Origin: Pelobacter sp. UBA5610 | Lineage (GTDB): Bacteria; Desulfobacterota; Desulfuromonadia; Desulfuromonadales; Syntrophotaleaceae | DNA: 11,976 nt | Assembly: GCA_002424645.1 (NCBI GenBank) | Contig: DIKU01000081.1 | Coordinates: 1,237-13,212 of the forward strand | Direction of reading: 5' to 3' | Part shown: positions 1-7,600 of the stretch, piece after piece | How the letters are laid out: each line of letters starts with the position of its first letter | Numbering within the stretch: position 1 is the first letter of the stretch | Made by a program: the position numbers and the translations under genes | The notes under the pieces: generated by a model | The model's database searches: none | Told to the model about the DNA's origin: nothing | Seen by the model: only the letters and a program-made list of their open reading frames with translations

Positions 1-218
1 GCGAGCAAAAACTGGCCTGCCCGGCTGGCCAGTCGGACTTTGTCTCCCACGGTGGCACCGAGCACGTTGTGCGTTTCGACCAGCATGGAACGTCCATCGT
101 CGCCGACATGGCATATCCCCATGGCTGCGCATCCGGAGCAAAAGGTGCTTTTGCGGCACAAAACCATGGCCACATGGCGTCCTTGAAGCTCAACGACGGT
201 TCCTGTTTCCTGCATCAT
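1..218 (-). CDS. RseC/MucC-like (SoxR-reducing system) protein, N-terminal part
   Basis: This is a partial gene whose first 72 codons are visible; it continues past the left edge. The protein begins MMQETGTVVELQGRHVAMV and has cysteines at 21, 27, 30 and 36 (C-x5-C-x2-C-x5-C, around CSGCAAMGIC). It then continues with ETHNVLGATVGDKVRL. A beta-rich start followed by a cysteine cluster and a 'GA.VGD.V' segment is the pattern of the RseC/MucC family. That family comprises inner-membrane proteins tied to sigma-E control or to the Rnf/Rsx electron-transfer complex that reduces SoxR. The expected membrane helices lie outside the window. The start at 218 has AGGGGA about 8-9 bases upstream; the next codon is also ATG. 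It lies 45 bases after the DUF502 gene on the same strand, so they are probably cotranscribed. An rnf cluster could follow, but this cannot be seen. Confidence 0.75.
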   Translation of the reverse strand, partial: MMQETGTVVELQGRHVAMVLCRKSTFCSGCAAMGICHVGDDGRSMLVETHNVLGATVGDKVRLASRAGQFLL

Positions 219-263
219 GGCGAAATTCCCCTGGCACGCCCCCTGGCAATAAAACGGAGGCGT

Positions 264-965
264 CTACAGATCTTCCCCAGCTTGCGGAAAATAACTTGCG
301 GCACTGCCTGCTACGGGAATGCCCTTGAGTCGATCCGGGGGCGATACCATACCGCCCGAAACAATCAGCTTGAAGGCTTCCTCGACCGACATGGTAAGGA
401 CCGTGGCATCCTCTTCTGGCACGAGGATGTAATAGCCTGAGGTCGGATTCGGGGTCGTCGGCACAAACACATTGATAACCCGGCGATCCGTTATGCGCTG
501 GAGCTCTCCTTCGCTGACGCCGGTGACGAAACCGATCGACCAGATCCCCATGCGGGGATACTGAATAAGCACGACCTTGCGAAACCCCTGCCTGTCGCTG
601 CTGAGCACCGTGTCGGCCAACTGCTTGAACAGGGTGTAAATACCTTTCACAAGGGGAATGCGGTAAACCAGATCCTCGGAAGCCTTGACCAGTTTGTTGC
701 CAAAATAGTTGGTGGCCAGCATGCCGGCTAAAAGAATCAATAAAAGCGTCAGCACAACGCCGATACCGGGCAAGGAAAACCCTAACAGTTGCTCCGGTTG
801 CCACTTCAGGGGAAGCATGCGTACCAGAATCCCATCCATAAAGCCGACGATCCAGCGCACCACGATGATGGTCAACCAGACCGGCACCAGTACCAGCAAG
901 CCGGTAAAAAAATAACGCCGGACCTTTTTGCGCAAAAACCGTTTCAGCACGGATGCACGAGACAT
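264..965 (-). CDS. DUF502 family integral membrane protein
   Basis: This 233-aa protein belongs to the DUF502 family, whose biochemical function is not established. The basic N-terminus (KRFLRKKVRR, residues 8-17) is followed by two hydrophobic segments at about residues 18-41 and 63-87. After these comes a soluble part with the family-type stretch YRIPLVKGIYTLFKQ (about 101-115), a VFVPTTPNPTSGYY loop and a MSVEEAFKLIVSGG segment. The positive N-terminus suggests that it faces the cytoplasm, with two membrane passes. Length is normal for the family. The start at 965 is preceded by AAGGGG with about 8 bases of spacing. It begins 40 bases after the amidohydrolase gene and is probably the penultimate visible gene of the pan operon. 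Nothing in the sequence links it to pantothenate synthesis; it may simply be carried in the operon. Confidence 0.85.
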   Translation of the reverse strand: MSRASVLKRFLRKKVRRYFFTGLLVLVPVWLTIIVVRWIVGFMDGILVRMLPLKWQPEQLLGFSLPGIGVVLTLLLILLAGMLATNYFGNKLVKASEDLVYRIPLVKGIYTLFKQLADTVLSSDRQGFRKVVLIQYPRMGIWSIGFVTGVSEGELQRITDRRVINVFVPTTPNPTSGYYILVPEEDATVLTMSVEEAFKLIVSGGMVSPPDRLKGIPVAGSAASYFPQAGEDL

Positions 966-1005
966 GCAGATGCCCCTTATTGGTAATAATTACATGAGGG
1001 TACGA

Positions 1006-2292
1006 TTATAAAGAGGCGCTTGAAGGATTGCAAGGCTTCCCGTCGAGGTACAGAGCTTTGACGTCACCGGTGCGACCGGCAGAACACAAAAAGTCTTCCA
1101 GCTGCCCTGCCCGGGGTAGATGTGACGGCTGCAACACCTGGAAATGGGCACCGTAACCGGGAGCAAGTCCGCCCATTTCTCCGGCGAGACCGAGTGCGCG
1201 CGCGCCCTCATAGGTGGCCATGTTAAGCAGAGTCCCGGGATCGAGAGCGTCACCAAAACATTGCCGGGCAAATGCCACCTCATCCCACAGAGACAAACTG
1301 TCACAACTGGCCATGCTGTCGGTACCGAGAACCAACGGCACCCCGGCCGTCCGGTAGTCTGCCACCGGGGCGTTGCCTATACCGATGCGATGATTGGAGC
1401 GTGGGCAGAGTACCACATACACGCCACGACCTGCGATGGTAGCGATATCACGCGAAGACACCTGAACACCGTGTACCAGCAAATCACCCGGTCTTAGAAT
1501 ATCATGCTGGTTCAACAAACCAACCGGCGACACACCTCTTGCCGGAGGGATCCGCCCCCCCCACCCCACCTGGGGATAAAGTCGCTCGGCAAACGGCCCG
1601 CAGCCATCGCGCACCAACGTCGTTTCTTCGGGTGATTCGGCAACATGAATCGACTGGACGAGACCCAACCGTGAGCCCAGCATGGAAAGCTGCTGCAAAA
1701 ACTCCAGCGTCAGCGTGTATATGGAGTGCGGCGCCAGGCCGTACGCCATGGCACCGGGGGCTTTATCGACAAGGATCTTGTGCAGAATATCGAAAGTTTG
1801 TCGATTCAGATCGGCATCGGTACCCAGGGCTTCGAGAAACAATCGCCCCCGCAAGGGACAGTTTTCATAGGCATTACGAGCGGATAAGCGCGATACGATG
1901 TCACCGACGGCCCCGGTTCCGCATCGTAGCAGTCGTCGTATTCCGTCGTGGAGCGAAAAGCCGAACTCTTCCTGCGGCACCCCTCGCAAAACGCCGATCA
2001 AATGCAACAGCCAGTCCGTAAAACTGGCGTATTCACGTTCAGCGGCGAATGCATCCCAATACGGAAGGTGGGTCAATTCCAGGTGGGTATGTGCGTTGGC
2101 CATGGGCGGCAGCAATACGGCATCGCCAAAATCAACAACATTCTCGGAGTCACCCTGCCCGAGAATACTGCCGGCTTCGCCTACATCGACAATCCGCCCG
2201 TCACGAACGCGTAAGGCCCCGTTTTCGATGCATGGCCCTACGATGGGTAGCAGGTATCTTGCCCGGAAAATCACTGTCCCGGCAACCGCCAT
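1006..2292 (-). CDS. Metal-dependent amidohydrolase/deaminase (COG0402), possibly aminodeoxyfutalosine deaminase
   Basis: This 428-aa protein is a TIM-barrel amidohydrolase of the chlorohydrolase/nucleoside-deaminase type. Metal and active-site motifs visible are NAHTHLEL (H68, H70), GLAPHS (H189), SIHVAES (H216), LLVHG (H274), CPRSNHRIGIG (about 296-306) and LGTDSMAS (D325). An N-terminal beta-sandwich strand region (about 1-60) precedes the barrel. These motifs support a hydrolytic deaminase acting on an amino-purine-like substrate. The aminodeoxyfutalosine deaminase of the futalosine menaquinone route is a plausible identity in this kind of organism. Methylthioadenosine/S-adenosylhomocysteine deaminase is the main alternative, and I cannot decide from motifs alone. 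The reading frame is open up to 2493, but that stretch overlaps panD. The ATG at 2292 has GAGGG about 9 bases upstream, lies 11 bases after the panD stop and gives a normal N-terminus, so I chose it. Confidence 0.8.
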   Translation of the reverse strand: MAVAGTVIFRARYLLPIVGPCIENGALRVRDGRIVDVGEAGSILGQGDSENVVDFGDAVLLPPMANAHTHLELTHLPYWDAFAAEREYASFTDWLLHLIGVLRGVPQEEFGFSLHDGIRRLLRCGTGAVGDIVSRLSARNAYENCPLRGRLFLEALGTDADLNRQTFDILHKILVDKAPGAMAYGLAPHSIYTLTLEFLQQLSMLGSRLGLVQSIHVAESPEETTLVRDGCGPFAERLYPQVGWGGRIPPARGVSPVGLLNQHDILRPGDLLVHGVQVSSRDIATIAGRGVYVVLCPRSNHRIGIGNAPVADYRTAGVPLVLGTDSMASCDSLSLWDEVAFARQCFGDALDPGTLLNMATYEGARALGLAGEMGGLAPGYGAHFQVLQPSHLPRAGQLEDFLCSAGRTGDVKALYLDGKPCNPSSASL

Positions 2293-2303
2293 GGGAAGAT
2301 CCC

Positions 2304-2699
2304 TCAGATAGCGGAGCGCAGGCTGCCCTGGCCGGGGGTTTCGGTTTTCTGTGCAGTTGGCTCGTTCTTTTCGTCGACGAACACCAGTTTCGGCTCGTAG
2401 GCGGCAGCCTTGTCGGCATCGATATCCACCCAACTTGCGATGATGACCTTGTCTCCCCGGGAAACCATCCGCGCGGCAGCGCCGTTGATACAAATCACAC
2501 CGCTACCCGGTTGCCCTGCTATGGCATACGTCTGAAAACGGGTACCGAAAGTGACGTTCCAGATATCAACCGCTTCGTAGGGAAGGATATCGGCAAGCTT
2601 TAACAACTCGGAGTCGATGGTGACGCTGCCTTCATAGTCGAGATCTGCCCCGGTAACCGTGGCGCGATGAATTTTGGATTTGAGCATTTTCCGTTTCAT
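2304..2699 (-). CDS. panD: Aspartate 1-decarboxylase (pyruvoyl-dependent)
   Basis: The enzyme decarboxylates L-aspartate to beta-alanine, which PanC then joins to pantoate. The 131-aa proenzyme cleaves itself between Gly24 and Ser25 to make the pyruvoyl group. Here the sequence reads DLDYEGSVTID, and with the chosen start the pair falls exactly at G24-S25. K9, R54 and Y58 also match the positions known in the E. coli enzyme, and the IWNVTFGTRFQTYAI and GVICINGAAA blocks are present. The frame can be opened further to a TTG at 2720, but that TTG lies next to the AGGAGG ribosome-binding site. The ATG at 2699 lies 12 bases after GAGGAGG (2712-2718), which is inside the end of panC. The C-terminus (about 115-131) runs past the conserved core and is polar. 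It is the third gene of panBCD, with 7 bases between panC and panD. Confidence 0.96.
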   Translation of the reverse strand: MKRKMLKSKIHRATVTGADLDYEGSVTIDSELLKLADILPYEAVDIWNVTFGTRFQTYAIAGQPGSGVICINGAAARMVSRGDKVIIASWVDIDADKAAAYEPKLVFVDEKNEPTAQKTETPGQGSLRSAI

Positions 2700-2706
2700 G
2701 GATATG

Positions 2707-3558
2707 TCAAACCTCCTCAAAAAGATAGTTATTGTCGATTAATCGCGTTTTGCCGATGCGTACTGCCAGCAGCAGAACAGAATTCTCATCCACACGGTCG
2801 ACATTTTCAAGGGTATCGCCGTCGCAGATTTTCACATAGTCGATCTGGGCGTCCGGTTCGCGTCCAATACGTTCACGTACCAGGCCAATCAGACGCCTGG
2901 AATGGCTTTCGCCATGACGCGCGGCGGTGCGAGCCTGACGCAAAGCGTCAACCAGGGCCAGAGCCTGTTTGCGTTCTTCCGCAGATAGAAATATGTTGCG
3001 CGAACTCATGGCCAGGCCGTCACGCTCGCGTACCGTCGGCATGCCGACGACTTCGATGGGCAAATTGAGGTCACTGACCATGCGGCGCAAAACGGTCAAT
3101 TGCTGAAAGTCTTTACGTCCAAAAAGCGCCATGTGAGGCTGAACGATATTGAAGAGCTTGCAAACCACCGTCGTCACCCCCCGGAAATGTCCCGGACGAC
3201 TTTCCCCGCAAAGAGTTTTGGTCAAACCTTCAACGTTGACGTAGGTTTTATATCCGTTCGGGTACATCGATTCGGCACCGGGATGAAACAGGATGTCGAC
3301 GCCGGCTTCAGCGGCCAATTCGGCATCGCGCTTCAAATCCCTTGGATACGACGCAAAATCCTCTTTGGGACCAAACTGAGTCGGATTGACAAAGATGGAA
3401 GCAACCAGCAAATCACCGTGCTTGCGTCCTTCGCGCATGAGGGAGAGATGCCCTTCATGCAGACAACCCATGGTCGGCACCATCACGATGCGTTTGCCGT
3501 CCCGACGAGCTTCAAGACAGCGGTTCTGAATAACTTCGATATCGTTGATAATTTCCAT
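2707..3558 (-). CDS. panC: Pantothenate synthetase (pantoate--beta-alanine ligase)
   Basis: The enzyme makes pantothenate from pantoate, beta-alanine and ATP through a pantoyl-adenylate, in the cytoplasm. The 283-aa length equals the E. coli enzyme. Visible motifs are VPTMGCLHEGHLSL (HIGH-type nucleotide motif, H34 and H37), SIFVNPTQFGPKEDF (54-68), FGRKDFQQL (146-154) and the KMSKS-like AMSSRN (183-188). A GTG in the same frame at 3618 would add 20 residues (MELFPVQ...) and overlap the end of panB by 38 bases. The family normally begins with a short 'MEII..I' strand, which the ATG at 3558 provides, so I prefer 3558. The ribosome-binding site for that ATG is weak: the nearest GGAG is about 15 bases away. 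Translation may therefore depend on coupling to panB, whose stop lies 22 bases upstream. Confidence 0.95.
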   Translation of the reverse strand: MEIINDIEVIQNRCLEARRDGKRIVMVPTMGCLHEGHLSLMREGRKHGDLLVASIFVNPTQFGPKEDFASYPRDLKRDAELAAEAGVDILFHPGAESMYPNGYKTYVNVEGLTKTLCGESRPGHFRGVTTVVCKLFNIVQPHMALFGRKDFQQLTVLRRMVSDLNLPIEVVGMPTVRERDGLAMSSRNIFLSAEERKQALALVDALRQARTAARHGESHSRRLIGLVRERIGREPDAQIDYVKICDGDTLENVDRVDENSVLLLAVRIGKTRLIDNNYLFEEV

Positions 3559-3580
3559 GGTATTGCAGAAAAACTCCGTA

Positions 3581-4384
3581 TCAGGAAAAGCTGTGCTCTG
3601 GACCGGGAAAAGCTCCACTCTTCACCTCACCGATATAATCCTTAACCCCCTTGCGGATGACGGAGGCCACATCGGCGTATCGCTTGACGAATTTGGGTGA
3701 ATATTTTTCACACAGGCTGAGAATATCGTGGATCACCAGCACTTGACCGTCGCAGTCAACACCTGCACCGATGCCGATAGTGGGTATATCCAGGGAGGCG
3801 GTAATTTGACCGGCGAGTCCCGCCGGTATGCCTTCGAGCACAATGGCGCACGCTCCGGCGTCCTGCACAGCCCGTGCGTCCTTCAACAGCTGCCGAGCCT
3901 GCTGATCGTGTTTGCCCTGGACGCGGTAACCACCCATGCGGTGGATAGACTGGGGGGTCAACCCGATATGCCCTACGACAGGAATATCCATATCGACAAT
4001 GGCACGAATGATATCGGCGATATGTTCACCACCTTCGAGCTTTACCGCCTGAGCACAGCCCTCCTTGACAAGACGACCGGCATTAAGGCGCGCCTCCCGC
4101 AGGTCCACCTGGTAGGATAAAAAAGGCATATCCGCTACCAGAAAAGCTTGACCAAGCCCCCTGGCAACAGATCGGCAATGGTAAATCATTTCATCCATGG
4201 TGACCGGCAGGGTATGATCGTAACCGGCCACTACCGGGCCAACGGAATCACCTACCAGCACCATATCGATGCCTTCAAGGTCCATCAGGCGGGCAAAGGG
4301 ATAATCGTAGGCCGTCAGCATGGCGATTTTTTCGCCTTGTGCCTTCATGCGCTGGATATCGAGCACCGTTTTGCGATTTTGCAT
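3581..4384 (-). CDS. panB: 3-methyl-2-oxobutanoate hydroxymethyltransferase
   Basis: The enzyme transfers a hydroxymethyl group from 5,10-methylene-tetrahydrofolate to 2-oxoisovalerate to give ketopantoate, the first committed step to pantothenate. The 267-aa length is normal. It shows MLTAYDYPFA (22-31), LVGDSVG (metal ligand D46), VADMPF (metal ligand D85), AVKLEGG (K115, E117), VVGHIGLTPQS (136-146) and IVLEGIPA with the catalytic-type E184. The frame can start with GTG at 4390, but the GGAG of GACGGAGAG would then almost touch the start codon. The ATG at 4384 has that GGAG 7 bases upstream and is preferred. It is the first gene of the pan operon. A 251-base leader with two special hairpins and a terminator separates it from the glutamate dehydrogenase gene. 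No panE (ketopantoate reductase) gene is seen in the window. Confidence 0.97.
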   Translation of the reverse strand: MQNRKTVLDIQRMKAQGEKIAMLTAYDYPFARLMDLEGIDMVLVGDSVGPVVAGYDHTLPVTMDEMIYHCRSVARGLGQAFLVADMPFLSYQVDLREARLNAGRLVKEGCAQAVKLEGGEHIADIIRAIVDMDIPVVGHIGLTPQSIHRMGGYRVQGKHDQQARQLLKDARAVQDAGACAIVLEGIPAGLAGQITASLDIPTIGIGAGVDCDGQVLVIHDILSLCEKYSPKFVKRYADVASVIRKGVKDYIGEVKSGAFPGPEHSFS

Positions 4385-4424
4385 GCGCACTCTCCGTCAT
4401 CCACCCGGACAATAGGATCGAGGC

Positions 4425-4460
4425 AAAAAAAAAGCCCTTCGGACGCCGTCCGAAAGACCT
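4425..4460 (-). terminator. Rho-independent terminator/attenuator in the panB leader
   Basis: Read on the minus strand, AGGUCUUUCGGAC pairs with GUCCGAAGGGCUU across a GGC loop. This gives 13 pairs, three of them G-U, followed directly by seven more U. The innermost seven pairs (TTCGGAC/GTCCGAA) are perfect. No U run follows on the plus strand, so it acts in the minus direction. The U tract ends 41 bases before panB. That leaves almost no room for a promoter between the hairpin and the gene, so I read it as an attenuator in the panB leader. It may also stop transcripts coming from the glutamate dehydrogenase gene. Confidence 0.85.
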
Positions 4461-4511
4461 GTGCCTGTACAGTGAAGGAGGGCACTCCCCCACTCTTGGT
4501 ACAACTGCCTT

Positions 4512-4538
4512 CCGTCCCGGTCCGATGGATCCAGGCGG
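4512..4538 (-). ncRNA. pan RNA motif hairpin, copy 2
   Basis: On the minus strand the RNA folds as CCG-CCUGG-(A)-UCC, loop AUC, GGA-CCGGG-(A)-CGG. That is 11 pairs (one G-U) with exactly one bulged A on each strand. A stem-loop with two conserved bulged A residues, often in tandem, upstream of pantothenate genes is the published description of the pan RNA motif, which is known from deltaproteobacteria among other groups. The fold was worked out by eye and I could not run a covariance model. It lies about 50 bases upstream of the terminator. Confidence 0.7.
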
Positions 4539-4571
4539 TATGAAACTTTTGTTGAAAGGAAAAGGACTTAT

Positions 4572-4597
4572 AAGCTCCGGCACATTGTTCCGGGCCT
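4572..4597 (-). ncRNA. pan RNA motif hairpin, copy 1
   Basis: On the minus strand, AGGC-CCGG-A-AC, loop AAU, GU-G-CCGG-(A)-GCUU forms an outer helix of four pairs. A bulged A on the 3' side follows, then CCGG/CCGG, then an unpaired A on the 5' side (opposite G) and a short inner helix. The outer helix, 3' bulged A, GC-rich middle helix and 5' unpaired A come in the same order as in copy 2, 33 bases downstream. This supports a tandem pan-type regulatory RNA. The inner helix is only two pairs, so this copy is less certain. Confidence 0.6.
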
Positions 4598-4635
4598 GTC
4601 TCTAATCTCACTCAGGAAAACACAAATACCATACC

Positions 4636-7600
4636 CTAGGAATATTGTCCAGATTTTTCCCGATCACTGCCGCCGAGTAGCGATTCAAGCGTCGCCATGA
4701 CAACGACAAAAGGATGATAATCGGCCGGGATACTTCCTTGCAAGCGGGCCTGCTGGTCGCGCAATACGCGCATGCGGGAACCGCGCATGGACAAATAACG
4801 CTGACAATCACCATCGGATTCACGCCACACGGCCAGCGCCACCTCGAACCCAAGTGAACCGAACTTGCTATGCAAACTCTGCCAGGCCAGTCTATCCCAG
4901 CGTTCCAATGACTGTACCTGGGCAAGGCTTTCGATGATGACGGGCAGTCCGAGTTGCTGTTTAACCGTGGACAACAACTCCGTCATGGTCAACAGATCCT
5001 CCCCGGTCAAAAGCGCCAGATTGGCCACCGGCAAGAAATCCTCCAGATAGGTTAAAGCGACGCATTTTTTTGCTGAAAACTCGTCAAAGCCATGCTGCGA
5101 GAGCGCAAAGGCCCGGTCGGACAGTGATTGCCTGATATTCTCCGGGAGGACTTTATCGAGAATGGCCAGATAGCTGCTGACATCCCTCTGGAATGCTTCC
5201 ACCACAGAGTTTTGCAGGGGAATAGACAAATTACGCACCAAGGCCCAGCGACACATTTCCTCCAATGTCTTTTCGAGACGCAGCAACCATTGCAACTGGC
5301 GCTCTGCCGGCCAGTGATTGGCATCATCCGTCATCATGCGACGGATCCCGGCCCCACCGAGGACTTCATCGAAAAGCATGTAAAGTGCCGCGACCTCGGA
5401 TAACTCGGCACCGGTCTGACGACACAATCGGCCGCACATGGCGCTGCCCGCCTGATTAATAACGCGGTTGGTCATAACCGTCGCCGCGATCTCCCTGGCC
5501 AGGGGGTGCGACGCAAAAGTATGTCCGAACCTTTCAACCAGTTGCACAGGGAAATATTCGCGCAGGCAACCTTGCCCGAAATAGGAATCGGGCAAATCAC
5601 TCTGCAACAGGGCATGGTACATCTGCATTTTGCTGTGAGCCATCAAAACAGCCAGTTCCGGTCGCGCAAGAGCTCGCTCGGGACGGGCCATGGTTTGTTT
5701 AAGGTTAGGGAGATCCTGCGCTGCCGGATCGAGATATCCGGCGTTGGCAAGGCTTTCCATCTGCGCAAAAAAGGACTCCAACCTGTCGACGCAACGTGCC
5801 CGATCCAGACTCAGGCAAAGCCCTTGCTTGCCGCAATCGTCCAGCACCGCCTGGCAGATTTCTTCGCCCAAGGCCTCAAGCATGCGATCGCGCTCTTCCA
5901 GGGTAGGGAGCTGACCGGCATCGATAAGTTGACGCATAAGGATTTTGAGATTAACCTCGCGATCGGAACAGGCAACCCCGCCTGCGTTGTCCACGGCGTC
6001 AACGTTAATGCGACCACCGCAGAGACTGTATTCAACGCGGGCTCGCTGGGTAAAGCCCAGATTCCCTCCCTCCCCCACCACCTTGACCTTCAACTGTCTG
6101 GCATCGATGCGCACATTGTCGTTAGACCTGTCGCCAACCTGCTGGTGTGTTTCTCCATCTGCCTTGAAATAGGTGCCAATACCACCGTTCCATAAAAGAT
6201 CGGCCGGTGCCGTCAGAATCATTCGCACCAGACCCGGACCGTCGGTGGATCGCTGGCGTGTACCCAACCAGCTACGAACCTCGGCAGAGAGGGGAATATC
6301 CTTGGCATCCCTGGGGAAAACACCCCCTCCGTCCGAGATCAGATGTGGCGCATAATCGGCCCAGCTTGAACGAGGCAGATCAAACAGGCGTTTCCGCTCG
6401 TTAAACGAAAGGATCGGATCAGGGTCAGGATCGAGAAAAATATGCCGATGATCGAAGGCTGCCAGCAAGCGCAGATTGTCGGACTGCAGCAAACCGTTAC
6501 CAAAAACATCCCCGCTCATGTCCCCGATACCGATAACCGTCAAACTATTATTTGCATAGGTGGCATCGATTTCGCGTAAATGCCTTTTCACGCTAACCCA
6601 CGCACCGCGCGCTGTAATACCAAGCTTTTTATGATCGTAACCGTGAGAACCGCCACTGGCAAAGGCGTCCCCGAGCCAAAAATCGTATTCCGAGGAGACA
6701 GCGTTGGCCCGATCAGAAAAATGTGCGGTCCCCTTGTCGGCAGCAACCACCAGATAGCTATCCTGATCGTCGTAAGCCACCAGTTGCGAATTCCGGTGAG
6801 GCGCCCCATTCACGAGATTATCCGTCAAATCGAGCATGCCACGCATAAAATCTTCGTAAGCCCTCGCAACCTGCGCTTGCGCAACTTCCAGTTTGGCGGA
6901 AAGGTTTTTAACGACAAAACCACCCTTGGAGCCGACAGGCACAATCAAAGTGTTTTTGATCATCTGGGTGCTCATCAGGTCCAACACCACGTCGCGCATC
7001 CCTTCGGGCCGATCACACCAGCGAATCCCGCCTCTGGCTACCTTGCCGCCACGCAAATGAATCCCCATCATGGAAGGGGAATGTACAAAAATCTCATACA
7101 GGGGACGCGGGGACGGCAGATCGATGATGCCCATGGATGCGATTTTAAACGACACAGGATGTCCCGGCATGCCTTCACAGAGATAATAGTTGGTCCTTAT
7201 GGTCGCATCGACAAGATTGAAAAGGGTCCGCAGGATGCTATCCTGTCGCAGATCCGTTACGTTATTGAGCGCCACGACCATGGCCTGTCGCAATGGAGGC
7301 AGAAGTTCTTCCTCCTTGTACCTTAATGCAGACGCCTCCCCGCTGCCCTGGAACCTGGCTTTAAAATAGTCATACAACAGCCTGGCCACGGTAATATCAC
7401 TCACCAGCGCCCTGCTCACTTCCCCCCGGCCATACGGTTGCCCCAACTGCTGGAGATAATCCCGGTAAGCTCTCAGAACACTGATCTGACGCCAACCCAT
7501 GGCGGCGGTAGTAACCAGCTTGTTCAGCGAATCGCTTTCGGTCAGGCCGGATCGTATGGCGGATAATGCGTCGAGCAACAGGGCCTTTACCGAAACCGCA

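Noticed and set aside
2293..2493. Upstream extension of the amidohydrolase by 67 residues
   Set aside because: It overlaps panD in another frame, is arginine-rich and unlike the family; the ATG at 2292 has its own ribosome-binding site.
3559..3618. GTG start for panC 20 codons upstream
   Set aside because: It would overlap panB by 38 bases and add residues not typical of PanC. It is not impossible, because the ribosome-binding site for 3558 is weak.
4567..4574. CTTATAAG as a -10 element for panB on the minus strand
   Set aside because: No -35 lies at suitable spacing and it overlaps the foot of pan hairpin 1.
5506..6195. 229-codon open frame on the plus strand
   Set aside because: It is antisense to the conserved catalytic and C-terminal part of the glutamate dehydrogenase and has no recognisable domain.
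6580..7326. 248-codon open frame on the plus strand
   Set aside because: It lies opposite the most conserved glutamate dehydrogenase motifs (GGIRW, PVGSKGGF, DKGTA), and its composition looks like a reverse-strand shadow.
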